Assembly (NCBI RefSeq): GCF_947503125.1
Contig: NZ_CANNCR010000009.1
Location: 79,767 to 143,766 of the forward strand
Direction of reading: 5' to 3'
From: an uncultured Metabacillus sp.
GTDB lineage: Bacteria > Bacillota > Bacilli > Bacillales > Bacillaceae
Length of the DNA: 64,000 nt
Shown: piece after piece, positions 15,430-23,502 of the stretch
Position numbering within the stretch: position 1 is the stretch's first letter
Layout of the letters: each line of letters begins with the position of its first letter
Translations under genes and position numbers: made by a program
Notes under the pieces: generated by a model
Told to the model about the DNA's origin: nothing
The model's input: the letters and a program-made list of their open reading frames with translations, nothing else
Database searches by the model: none

Positions 15430-16968
15430 ATGAAGAATTTTTATGAAAGCATGTATCAATTGGTAGTTGAAACATCGACCAATCTGCCAAAAGACGTTAG
15501 AAGAGCAATCGCGGCTGCGAAATTAAAAGAAAGTGCCGGTACACGCTCGGCGATGTCACTTGCCACGATCACCAATAATATTAAAATGGCGGATGACAAT
15601 ATTTCACCAATCTGTCAGGACACAGGTCTGCCAACGTTTAAATTGAAGGTTCCTGTTGGCGCCAATCAAATTGAAATGAAAAAGGAAATCAAACGTGCTA
15701 TTGAACAAGCAACGAAGGATGGAAAATTACGTCCAAACTCTGTTGATTCGATTTCAGGTGCGAACAGCGGGGACAACCTTGGAGAAGGAACACCTGTTAT
15801 TAAATTTGAGCAATGGGAAAAGGATTATATTGATGCACGTCTTATTTTAAAAGGCGGCGGCTGTGAAAATAAAAATATTCAATATAGCCTGCCATGCGAG
15901 CTTGAAGGATTAGGTAAAGCTGGAAGAGATCTTGATGGCATTCGTAAATGTATTATGCACTCTGTTTACCAAGCACAAGGTCAAGGCTGCAGCGCCGGCT
16001 TTATTGGCGTTGGAATTGGCGGAGACCGGACAAGCGGTTATGAACTTGCAAAAGAACAGCTCTTTAGAAGAGTCGATGATGTGAATGAGCGTGAAGATTT
16101 ACGCCAGTTAGAAGAATATGTGATGAAACATGCCAATGAGCTGGGAATCGGCACAATGGGCTTTGGCGGGGAAACAACCTTGCTTGGCTGTAAAATCGGT
16201 GTCATCAATCGTATTCCAGCAAGCTTCTTCGTTTCTGTTGCTTACAACTGCTGGGCATATCGCCGCCTTGGTGTTTATATTGACCCAGAAACTGGTTCAA
16301 TCAATGAGTGGCTTTATCAAGATGGTGAAGAGGTAGAATTTGCTGAAAATGAAGTAGCAGCTGCTAATGAACAAGTGGAGGCACCTCGAGAAGTTGTTCT
16401 TGAAGCGCCAATTACAGAAGAACAAATTAGAGAACTTAAGGTCGGCGACGTAGTTCGAATCAACGGCATGATGTACACAGGCCGCGACGCGATTCATAAA
16501 TATTTATCTGAGAATGATTCACCTGTTGATTTAAATGGACAAATTATTTATCACTGCGGACCTGTTATGATGAAGGATGAGGACGGCAACTACCATGTGA
16601 AAGCGGCTGGACCGACAACAAGCATTCGTGAGGAGCCATATCAAGGAGATATTATGAAACGCTTCGGAATCCGCGCCGTTATCGGAAAAGGCGGCATGGG
16701 TCCAAAAACACTTCAAGCATTAAAAGAGCACGGCGGCGTTTACTTAAATGCAATTGGCGGAGCTGCTCAATACTATGCAGATTGCATCAAATCCGTAGAG
16801 GGTGTCGATTTCATGCAATTTGGTATTCCAGAAGCAATGTGGCACCTAAAAGTAGAAGGCTTCACAGCCGTTGTAACGATGGACTCTCATGGTAACAGCT
16901 TACATGCGGATGTTGATAAATCTTCATTAGAGAAGCTTGCACAATTTAAAGAACCGGTGTTTAAATAA
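15430..16968 (+). CDS. Class I (iron-sulfur) fumarate hydratase
   Basis: 512 residues from the ATG at 15430 (GGGGAG nine bases upstream; an upstream TTG has no site). Catalyses fumarate + water to L-malate in the cytosol. The N-terminal alpha part carries Fe-S motifs 'PICQDTGLP', 'KGGGCENKN' and 'GQGCSAGFIGVGIGGDR'; the C-terminal beta part has 'DAIHKYL', 'GPTTSIRE', 'GKGGMG' and 'HGNSLHADV'. Alpha and beta parts are fused as in E. coli FumA/FumB. B. subtilis has only the class II enzyme CitG, so this gene is an addition to the conserved yfj order. Own terminator. Confidence 0.93.
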   Translation: MKNFYESMYQLVVETSTNLPKDVRRAIAAAKLKESAGTRSAMSLATITNNIKMADDNISPICQDTGLPTFKLKVPVGANQIEMKKEIKRAIEQATKDGKLRPNSVDSISGANSGDNLGEGTPVIKFEQWEKDYIDARLILKGGGCENKNIQYSLPCELEGLGKAGRDLDGIRKCIMHSVYQAQGQGCSAGFIGVGIGGDRTSGYELAKEQLFRRVDDVNEREDLRQLEEYVMKHANELGIGTMGFGGETTLLGCKIGVINRIPASFFVSVAYNCWAYRRLGVYIDPETGSINEWLYQDGEEVEFAENEVAAANEQVEAPREVVLEAPITEEQIRELKVGDVVRINGMMYTGRDAIHKYLSENDSPVDLNGQIIYHCGPVMMKDEDGNYHVKAAGPTTSIREEPYQGDIMKRFGIRAVIGKGGMGPKTLQALKEHGGVYLNAIGGAAQYYADCIKSVEGVDFMQFGIPEAMWHLKVEGFTAVVTMDSHGNSLHADVDKSSLEKLAQFKEPVFK

Positions 16969-16982
16969 AATTTAAATGGAAG

Positions 16983-17015
16983 GAAGACTTGGGGGAACTT
17001 GGGTCTTCTTTTTTT
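16983..17015 (+). terminator. Terminator of the fumarase gene
   Basis: GAAGAC (16983-16988) and GTCTTC (17003-17008) with a 14-base loop and seven T. Confidence 0.75.
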
Positions 17016-17116
17016 ATTACTAAAAAAATGCTCACTTGGAATTTTTTACTCTGTATGGAAAAACGTCCTCAATAAACACTATAGATAACGAGAAAAGAAT
17101 TGAGGAGAGAAGCAAG

Positions 17117-17917
17117 ATGAAAAAGTGGTCTTTTGCTGTAATTTTATTTTGTGTTATGTTTCTTTCGATGAATACGGTTTCTGCATATCCGAATAACCCA
17201 ATTCATTGGGGCTTTAAGAGAAGTCAAAATCATGAGCCTGCCTCAGCCGGGGAAGAATTAGATAAGCTTCTTGAAAAGCATGATGCCTTTTATATGGGGG
17301 ATCCAACCAAAAAGGAAATTTATTTGACTTTTGATAATGGCTATGAAAATGGGTATACGGCCAAGGTTCTTGATGTGTTAAAAAAGCATAAGGTCCCAGC
17401 AACATTTTTCATAACAGGCCATTATTTAAATACTGAGCCTGAATTAGTGAAAAGAATGGTGAAGGAAGGGCATATTGTTGGCAACCACTCTTGGTATCAT
17501 CCTGATTTAACGACACAGAGTGATGAGGAGCTGAAAGAAGAGCTTGAGTCAGTACGGCTTAAAGTAGAAGAGCTTACTGGGCAAAAAGGGATGAGCTACC
17601 TGCGGCCGCCAAGAGGGATTTTCAGTGACCGTGTTCTTGCTAAATCAAAGGAACTCGGATATACCACTGTATTCTGGTCGTTGGCATTTATTGATTGGAA
17701 AGTTGATGCGCAAAGGGGCTGGAAATACGCTTACGATAATATTATGAGGCAAATTCATCCAGGCGCGATCCTTTTGCTTCATACGGTATCTAAAGACAAT
17801 GCGGAAGCACTTGAACAAGCCATAACGGATTTAGAAAAACAAGGCTATATTTTTAAAAGTTTAGACGATTTAATGATCAATAAAGCGATCGATCACCCTT
17901 ATCTTATTTCCCTTTGA
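17117..17917 (+). CDS. pdaA: Delta-lactam-biosynthetic peptidoglycan de-N-acetylase PdaA
   Basis: 266 residues from the ATG at 17117 with GAGGAG about nine bases upstream. Signal peptide (residues 1-23, cleavage near VSAYP). NodB domain: motif 1 'TFDNGYENGY' (metal-binding Asp), motif 2 'NHSWYHPDL' (metal His), motif 3 'RPPRGIFSD', and the C-terminal 'ILLLHTVSKD'. Removes N-acetyl groups from muramic acid so that spore-cortex muramic delta-lactam can form, which is needed for germination. A sigma-G-like pair (GTATG at 17053, CACTATA at 17077) is upstream with a slightly long spacer. Order matches B. subtilis yfjS. Confidence 0.93.
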   Translation: MKKWSFAVILFCVMFLSMNTVSAYPNNPIHWGFKRSQNHEPASAGEELDKLLEKHDAFYMGDPTKKEIYLTFDNGYENGYTAKVLDVLKKHKVPATFFITGHYLNTEPELVKRMVKEGHIVGNHSWYHPDLTTQSDEELKEELESVRLKVEELTGQKGMSYLRPPRGIFSDRVLAKSKELGYTTVFWSLAFIDWKVDAQRGWKYAYDNIMRQIHPGAILLLHTVSKDNAEALEQAITDLEKQGYIFKSLDDLMINKAIDHPYLISL

Positions 17918-17928
17918 TAAGGGTTTTT
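17895..17928 (+). terminator. Terminator of pdaA
   Basis: ACCCTTATC (17895-17903) and GATAAGGGT (17916-17924) followed by T to 17928; the stop codon is in the right arm. Confidence 0.8.
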
Positions 17929-17960
17929 CAATTGCCCTTGAATAGATTGGTTATGTAAAA

Positions 17961-17969
17961 TGCTATAAT
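17961..17969 (+). promoter_or_regulatory. Extended -10 promoter for yfjP-rlmCD
   Basis: TGCTATAAT, a perfect TGnTATAAT extended -10, about 30 bases before the yfjP start. No good -35 is needed or seen. Confidence 0.55.
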
Positions 17970-17999
17970 AGGCTTAAAAAAGGAAAAGGATGCGGAGAT

Positions 18000-18866
18000 A
18001 TGTGGAGGGAAACGATCACAACCGAAGGGCCATATGATTTTGAGCGAGTTTTAAGTCGTTTGTCTTTAGACCCTGTAAATACACTTAACTTAGAAGAAAA
18101 AATAGTTAAAGTCCCTTTAGTCATCGAAGATAAGCCGTATGTCATCATCGTCCAAGCAGTCGGGACGATCGCGAATCCATGTTTCGATATTAGTGGCAGT
18201 GATGAAAAGGTAAAAGACCGAGCATTAAAGAAAATAATAAAAATCTTTCAATTTGATTTTCCATTACATACACTTGGCTTGCATTTTCAAAAAACAAATA
18301 TAGCCGAAATCTTTCAGCAACATGCAGGTACACCGCTTGTGTTAGAATTTGATCCTTATCGCTGTTTGATGAAATGCATCATTCATCAGCAGTTAAATTT
18401 AGCTTTTGCTCATAAGTTAACTGAACGTTTTGTTAAAACCTTTGGCTATCAGGTTGATGATGTGTGGTTTTATCCAAGACCGGAAACCGTGGCTGCTTTA
18501 CAGTATGACGATTTAAAAGCCCTGCAATTCAGTGGAAGAAAAGTGGAATATGTTATTGATACATCACGATTAATTGCGGAGGGCAAATTAAATTTTGCAG
18601 AACTGGACATGCTGTCAGATGATGAGATTATGAAAAGGCTGATAAAAATACGGGGCATTGGTCCATGGACAGTGCAAAACCTGCTTTTATCCGGACTTGG
18701 CCGTCCAAATCTTTTCCCAAAGGCTGATATTGGCGTTCAAAACGCAATTAAAAAGCATTTCAAGCTTGAAAAAAAGCCGACAGCTGAGGAGATGGACCAA
18801 TACAGCAAGCAATGGGAGCCCTATTTAAGCTACGCAACCTTATATTTATGGAGAAGCATTGAGTAG
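18000..18866 (+). CDS. yfjP: DNA-3-methyladenine glycosylase II (AlkA-type) YfjP
   Basis: 288 residues. HhH-GPD superfamily base-excision glycosylase removing alkylated purines. The helix-hairpin-helix is '[17 protein letters not shown]' and the catalytic aspartate lies in the following '[12 protein letters not shown]', the standard AlkA spacing. The N-terminal third is the AlkA-type beta domain. Overlaps the upstream end of the rlmCD frame's leader, with rlmCD starting 16 bases after its stop; the two are probably co-transcribed, as in B. subtilis. Confidence 0.9.
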   Translation: MWRETITTEGPYDFERVLSRLSLDPVNTLNLEEKIVKVPLVIEDKPYVIIVQAVGTIANPCFDISGSDEKVKDRALKKIIKIFQFDFPLHTLGLHFQKTNIAEIFQQHAGTPLVLEFDPYRCLMKCIIHQQLNLAFAHKLTERFVKTFGYQVDDVWFYPRPETVAALQYDDLKALQFSGRKVEYVIDTSRLIAEGKLNFAELDMLSDDEIMKRLIKIRGIGPWTVQNLLLSGLGRPNLFPKADIGVQNAIKKHFKLEKKPTAEEMDQYSKQWEPYLSYATLYLWRSIE

Positions 18867-18882
18867 AAACGGAGCGTTTTTC

Positions 18883-20280
18883 ATGAACGATAAAAAGCAA
18901 GGAAATTCAATTAAGATTTCAAAAGGACAAACCTTTCCGTTAACGATTAAACGCTTAGGTATTAATGGGGAAGGAGTCGGGTACTTCAAAAGGCAAGTTG
19001 TCTTTGTTCCTGGCGCGCTTCCTGGTGAGGAAGTTTTAGTTGAAGCAACAAAAATACAACCTAAATTTGCAGAAGGAAAGGTGAAAAAGATCCGTAAAGC
19101 GTCACCTTTCCGAGTCAAACCGCCATGTCCCATTTATAAAGAGTGCGGGGGATGCCAGCTTCAGCATTTGGCTTACGACCAACAGCTGAAGGAAAAACGA
19201 GATATTGTGATACAATCACTCGAACGTCATACAAAACTTAAACTAGACAAGCTTGACATTCGTCCAACGATCGGCATGGATGAGCCGTGGAACTACCGGA
19301 ATAAAAGCCAATTCCAGGTTGGACAGCTAAAAAACGGCAAGGTCATTGCTGGTTTATATGGCATGGATTCACACCGGCTGATCCCAATCCAAAACTGCAT
19401 GGTCCAGCATCCATTAACAAATAAAGTGTCTGAAGAGGTAAAGCAGATTCTTGAAGACTTTCAGGTTCCAATCTATGACGAACGAAAACGAAAGGGAATT
19501 GTTCGGACGATCGTTACTCGAGCAGGCTTCCACTCTGGTGAAGTTCAAGTTGTGTTAATCACAACCCAAAAAGAAGTGCCGCGTAAAAAGTTAATTATCG
19601 CGGAAATTCAGAAACGCTTGCCAGAGGTCAAATCAATTGTCCAAAACATTAATGGGAACAAGACCTCGTTAATCTTTGGCGAAAAAACACTTCATTTAGG
19701 CGGTGAAGAGGTGATCCAGGAAACGCTCGGTGACTTAAGTTTTGAACTTTCAGCACGAGCCTTCTTCCAGCTTAATCCTGCCCAAACGGTTAAGCTATAT
19801 GACGAGGTGAAAAAAGCAGCAGGTCTTACTGGAAAAGAAAAAATTGCCGATGCCTATTGCGGTGTAGGAACAATCGGATTATGGCTTGCAGATGGGGCAA
19901 GCGAGGTTCGCGGAATGGACACCATTGAAGCAGCGATAGTGGATGCCCAGGAAAATGCAAAAAGACATGGCATCGAAAATGCCACCTATGTCACAGGAAC
20001 AGCCGAGCACTGGCTGCCAAAATGGGTGGATGAAGGCTGGCGCCCGGACGTCATTGTTGTTGATCCGCCTAGAACAGGGTGTGACCGAAAGCTATTAGAC
20101 GCGATTAAAAAGGTGAAGCCGCAGAAGTTTGTTTATGTTTCGTGTAATCCTTCTACGCTTGCGAAGGATATAGATTATTTGTCGAAGGAGTATAGGGTTG
20201 AGTATATTCAACCGGTGGATATGTTTCCGCATACGGCGCATGTGGAGTGTGTGTCGCAGGTAGTACTAAATAATCTGTAA
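18883..20280 (+). CDS. rlmCD: 23S rRNA (uracil) C5-methyltransferase RlmCD
   Basis: 465 residues from the ATG at 18883, with GGAG eight bases upstream; an upstream TTG is less likely. SAM-dependent methylation of uracils 747 and 1939 of 23S rRNA. N-terminal TRAM domain (GEGVGYF), four-cysteine Fe-S site ('[11 protein letters not shown]' plus 'QNCMVQHP'), SAM site '[10 protein letters not shown]', substrate motif 'VDPPRTGCD' and catalytic Cys in '[12 protein letters not shown]'. The C-terminus reads '[13 protein letters not shown]'. A similar but diverged tail recurs at 22978-23052 after the adjacent insertion. Confidence 0.93.
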   Translation: MNDKKQGNSIKISKGQTFPLTIKRLGINGEGVGYFKRQVVFVPGALPGEEVLVEATKIQPKFAEGKVKKIRKASPFRVKPPCPIYKECGGCQLQHLAYDQQLKEKRDIVIQSLERHTKLKLDKLDIRPTIGMDEPWNYRNKSQFQVGQLKNGKVIAGLYGMDSHRLIPIQNCMVQHPLTNKVSEEVKQILEDFQVPIYDERKRKGIVRTIVTRAGFHSGEVQVVLITTQKEVPRKKLIIAEIQKRLPEVKSIVQNINGNKTSLIFGEKTLHLGGEEVIQETLGDLSFELSARAFFQLNPAQTVKLYDEVKKAAGLTGKEKIADAYCGVGTIGLWLADGASEVRGMDTIEAAIVDAQENAKRHGIENATYVTGTAEHWLPKWVDEGWRPDVIVVDPPRTGCDRKLLDAIKKVKPQKFVYVSCNPSTLAKDIDYLSKEYRVEYIQPVDMFPHTAHVECVSQVVLNNL

Positions 20281-20362
20281 TCACAATGTAGCATGTAAAG
20301 TGTGAACCTTACATTGATAATCCTTAGAAGAAAAAAATGTTTGAAAAATCGCAATGAACGAG

Positions 20363-20390
20363 AAAAGACTCTATTGTTAGGGTCTTTTTT
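20363..20390 (+). terminator. Terminator after rlmCD
   Basis: AAAAGACTC (20363-20371) with GGGTCTTTT (20380-20388; one G-U) and continuing T. Confidence 0.8.
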
Positions 20391-20517
20391 CCTTTTAAAA
20401 ACATAAAAAAATTTACACATTTTCTTACATAAATTGTCGAAAAAAGGAAAGTAGTTATAATATACTATTAATAAGAATAATATTCCAATGTAAAATTCTT
20501 AGATAAGGAGGGTTCTA

Positions 20518-22164
20518 ATGTATTCGATTGAAATTAAACATGAAGGCTTACATAAGTTTAGGGTAATAAAAGGTAATAATAAATATGTTGTTGAACAAAA
20601 GGCATATTTACAAAAAAAGCAATGGGATGAAATGTGGGAGAGAAAGCAAGAAGCAGAGAGGAAAAAACATGATCGTGAACAGGCTGCTATGGAAAAAGCT
20701 CAAAAGAAAGCAGTAGCAGAACAGTTAACTCTCGAAGCAATTAATCAGCTAGAAGAGATAGATAACACGTTGTTATATACTTTGGATATAGATGACAAAA
20801 TAAACTGGGATTCACTAAAGGATAATTCAAAATTCCTAGATCAAAAACCAAAAAAACCAAAAGAACCATCTTATCCAACAAAACCAGATATAAAATCATT
20901 TGAACCAAAGTTTGGTATTTTGGACAAAGTATTTTCCTCAAATAAACAAAAAAAAGTTGAAGCATCAAATAGATTATTTGAAGAAGCAATAAAAAACTGG
21001 GAACAGACAACAGATAAATTAAAAGAAAAATACGAAAAAGAAATGGCAGAGTATGAAGAACAATTAGCAAATTGGAATAAAAAGAAAGAAACTTTTGAGC
21101 TGGAGCAGAAGGAAAAGAATGATGCAGTTGAAAAGAAAAAAGAACTATATTTTGCTGGTGAAAGTGAGTCAATTATTGAATATTGTGATATGGTACTTTC
21201 AAATTCTGTTTACCCAGACTACTTTCCTCAAGAGTTTGATATAGATTATAACACTATCAACCGAACTTTAATTGTAGATTATAGTCTACCAGATATTTCA
21301 GATTTACCAACATTAAAAGAAGTGAAATATATCGCTACCAAAGATGAATATAAGGAAAGTTTTATAACCGAAGCTGCCACAAGAAAAATGTATGATAAGC
21401 TGCTTTATGACATAACTTTACGTTCAATACATGAACTTTTTGAAGCGGATGCTATAAATGCTATAGATTCAATTGTATTTAATGGTTGGGTAAATACAGT
21501 GAATAAGGCAACAGGGAATCATGAAGATATATGTATCTTATCTGTTCAGACAACCAAAGAGGAGTTCATGGAAATAAACTTGAAAAATGTAGAATCAAAA
21601 ACATGTTTCAAAAACCTTAAAGGTGTAGGAAGTAGTAAGTTGTTTAGTCTTACCCCTATTGCACCTATACTGCGAATTAATAGAGAGGATGCACGTTTTG
21701 TTGATTCCTATAACGTAACAGATAATGTAGATGAAGAGACTAATTTAGCAGCTATGGACTGGCAAGATTTCGAACATTTAATAAGGGAGTTATTTGAAAA
21801 AGGATTCAATAATTCAGGTGGGGAAGTAAAAATTACACGGGCTAGCAAGGATGGTGGGGTTGACGCAGTAGCCTTTGATCCAGACCCCATTAGAGGTGGA
21901 AAAATAGTAATTCAGGCAAAACGATATACTAATGTTGTAGGAGTTTCAGCTGTTCGTGATCTATATGGTACTGTAATGAATGAAGGTGCGACGAAGGGGA
22001 TATTAGTTTCAACTGCTGACTATGGTCCTGATGCTTACAATTTTGCAAAGGATAAACCATTAACTTTATTAAATGGTAACAATCTTTTGCATCTACTCCA
22101 GAAACATGGACACAAAGCGAAAATTGATTTAAAAGAAGCAAAAATGTTAATGAGCAATAAATAA
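20518..22164 (+). CDS. Coiled-coil protein with C-terminal Mrr-type restriction endonuclease domain
   Basis: 548 residues. N-terminal about 220 residues are charged helices with coiled-coil character (Glu/Lys-rich, for example KEKYEKEMAEYEEQL); residues 225-420 form an unrecognised middle domain; 425-545 is an Mrr_cat nuclease: 'MDWQDFEHLIRELFEKGF', the PD-(D/E)xK core with Asp449 (DGGVDAVAF) and Gln466-Ala-Lys468 (IVIQAKRY), and 'KGILVSTADYGPDA'. Likely cleaves (modified?) DNA in the cytosol; Mrr-like proteins are type IV restriction enzymes. AGGAGG before the ATG. No partner methylase nearby. AT-rich and outside the B. subtilis gene order, so probably acquired. Confidence 0.85.
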   Translation: MYSIEIKHEGLHKFRVIKGNNKYVVEQKAYLQKKQWDEMWERKQEAERKKHDREQAAMEKAQKKAVAEQLTLEAINQLEEIDNTLLYTLDIDDKINWDSLKDNSKFLDQKPKKPKEPSYPTKPDIKSFEPKFGILDKVFSSNKQKKVEASNRLFEEAIKNWEQTTDKLKEKYEKEMAEYEEQLANWNKKKETFELEQKEKNDAVEKKKELYFAGESESIIEYCDMVLSNSVYPDYFPQEFDIDYNTINRTLIVDYSLPDISDLPTLKEVKYIATKDEYKESFITEAATRKMYDKLLYDITLRSIHELFEADAINAIDSIVFNGWVNTVNKATGNHEDICILSVQTTKEEFMEINLKNVESKTCFKNLKGVGSSKLFSLTPIAPILRINREDARFVDSYNVTDNVDEETNLAAMDWQDFEHLIRELFEKGFNNSGGEVKITRASKDGGVDAVAFDPDPIRGGKIVIQAKRYTNVVGVSAVRDLYGTVMNEGATKGILVSTADYGPDAYNFAKDKPLTLLNGNNLLHLLQKHGHKAKIDLKEAKMLMSNK

Positions 22165-22192
22165 TAATAATCATTATTTAGCTCAGCTAATG

Positions 22193-22222
22193 AAGGAGTT
22201 CCTCCATTTGGATCTCCTTTTT
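22193..22222 (+). terminator. Terminator of the Mrr-type gene
   Basis: AAGGAG-T-TCC (22193-22202) pairs with GGA-T-CTCCTT (22210-22219) with one T-T mismatch, then T. Confidence 0.65.
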
Positions 22223-22335
22223 GCTATGTAGTTAACCACAGATTGTATTTGTTTGTAACAGGATTAACTGAAATAAATCCAATCAATGTTATAATAAATG
22301 TAAATCACTTTCTATATATTCGGAGGGACTCTAAA

Positions 22336-22596
22336 ATGAAATGGTCTGAAGTTCGTCAGTATTTTTCACAACGTTGTGTCTTAGTAGAAGCATTAAAATC
22401 AGAAACAAAAGGAAAAGAAAGAATCATCGAAGAAATGTCAGTAATTGATGACTTTGAGGACGGCAATGCAGCATGGAAAGTGTATAAAAAACTACATGCG
22501 GAAAATCAAAGCCGTGAATTATATATCTTTCACACGAATAACGAAGAAATAAAGGTAATTGAGCAGCCATATATAGGGGTGCGAAGAAGAGTATGA
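22336..22596 (+). CDS. Small hypothetical protein upstream of a retropepsin-like gene
   Basis: 86 residues from the ATG at 22336 (GGAGGG ten bases upstream); a longer upstream frame has no start site. Soluble, alpha/beta composition beginning MKWSEVRQYFSQRCVLVEAL and ending 'EQPYIGVRRRV'. No motif recognised. Its stop is nine bases before the TTG of the next gene, so the pair is probably translationally coupled. A TATAAT lies about 40 bases upstream of the start region. Confidence 0.7.
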   Translation: MKWSEVRQYFSQRCVLVEALKSETKGKERIIEEMSVIDDFEDGNAAWKVYKKLHAENQSRELYIFHTNNEEIKVIEQPYIGVRRRV

Positions 22597-22605
22597 GATG
22601 ACCAA

Positions 22606-22926
22606 TTGCCTCTAGTTTCTGTTCAGATTGAATACAATGGAATGAAAAAGACATTTAGCAACGTGCTGCTTGATACTGGCTGCGCTTCAACCATTTTCGA
22701 TACGGACTTATGCGAAGAAATCGGGCTGCTGCTTGATTTAGAAAATGCCATTACACGAAAGATGTACGGAATTGGCGGAACTGAAATCTGTATAGAACAA
22801 AAAGTGAGAGACATGATAGTTGATAAATTCCTCCTTAATGATTTTATCATACAACTCGGTGATGTTAGAGAAATGCATGGATTTGACGGGATCATAGGCA
22901 GTGATTTTTTCACTTTAATAAATTGA
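22606..22926 (+). CDS. Retropepsin-like aspartic protease domain protein
   Basis: 106 residues, TTG start coupled to the stop of the previous gene. It has the single-domain retropepsin pattern: active-site D23-T24-G25 in 'NVLLDTGCAST', a flap-like 'MYGIGGTE', and the second hydrophobic-Gly motif 'FDGIIGSDFF'. Such proteins act as homodimers. No membrane segment. Cytosolic retropepsin-like proteins are scattered in Bacillaceae and their substrates are unknown. It closes the insertion that begins behind rlmCD. Confidence 0.75.
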   Translation: MPLVSVQIEYNGMKKTFSNVLLDTGCASTIFDTDLCEEIGLLLDLENAITRKMYGIGGTEICIEQKVRDMIVDKFLLNDFIIQLGDVREMHGFDGIIGSDFFTLIN

Positions 22927-22977
22927 TCATCGACTTTGAAAATACGGAAGTGCGAAAAAATCAGTTTGGGTAAACAC

Positions 22978-23052
22978 TACTGCATCTATATGAATCTGCG
23001 CCATCACCATACAAGCCATGTGGAGTGTGCGGCACAATTAACCTTGGTTTAG
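22978..23052 (+). pseudogene. Fragment resembling the 3' end of an rlmCD-type gene
   Basis: In the frame ending with TAG at 23050-23052 the last residues read HTSHVECAAQLTLV, against [16 protein letters not shown] at the end of rlmCD 2.8 kb upstream; 13 bases (CATGTGGAGTGTG) are identical. No methyltransferase domain precedes it, so this is a tail only. A strong terminator follows. It may be the original downstream end left by an insertion at rlmCD, or the relic of a paralogue. Confidence 0.5.
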
Positions 23053-23298
23053 TATTAAAACAGCCATTTTATATATACGTAGTGAGGAAAAGATCTTATC
23101 AATAAAATCGATAAGGTCTTTTTTGAGTTTTCGTAAAACCTGAAGTTAACTGTCAGGTTTTTACTCTCTTGTAATCTAATTTTTTTATTGTCTTCTCAAT
23201 TTTTATTCAATTCCCTTGTTTTACAATCTATTAATTGATATTATTATTAAATTATTAATATTCTGAAATAATTTCAGTTAAAAAGAGAGGTTTTAAAT
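23053..23298. other. Intergenic region before the YhjC-like gene
   Basis: AT-rich. Apart from the terminator at 23088-23124 it contains only probable promoter sequence for the symporter operon. Confidence 0.4.
23088..23124 (+). terminator. Strong terminator closing the insertion
   Basis: 13-bp stem AAAAGATCTTATC (23088-23100) with GATAAGGTCTTTT (23110-23122; one G-U) and more T. Confidence 0.85.
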
Positions 23299-23502
23299 AT
23301 GGGAAAAAAATTCTTATATGGAATTCTAGTCGTTTTGCCTTTTATCCTAATGCTCGGAGCAATACCATTTGTAAATCGAATTGATCCTATTATTCTTGGA
23401 CTGCCATTTTTTCATTTTTGGCTGTTTTTAGGAATGGTTATCACTCCAATATGTACGTTTGTCATTTATCGATTACAAAAGTCAGAAGGGAGTATTGAAT
23501 GA
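23299..23502 (+). CDS. DUF3311 small membrane protein (YhjC-like)
   Basis: 67 residues with two membrane helices (about 5-24 and 34-58), a short 'NRIDPIILGLPFFHFWLF' centre and basic ends. DUF3311 proteins are encoded directly upstream of sodium:solute symporters and are thought to be their accessory subunits. Its stop overlaps the symporter start in ATGA (23499-23502), so the two are translationally coupled. AGAGAGG precedes the ATG. Corresponds to B. subtilis yhjC. Confidence 0.85.
   Translation: MGKKFLYGILVVLPFILMLGAIPFVNRIDPIILGLPFFHFWLFLGMVITPICTFVIYRLQKSEGSIE

Noticed and set aside
20741..21172. 143-codon minus-strand frame inside the Mrr-type gene
   Set aside because: Antisense shadow of the Lys/Glu-rich coiled coil, giving a Phe/Leu-rich translation; no start site.
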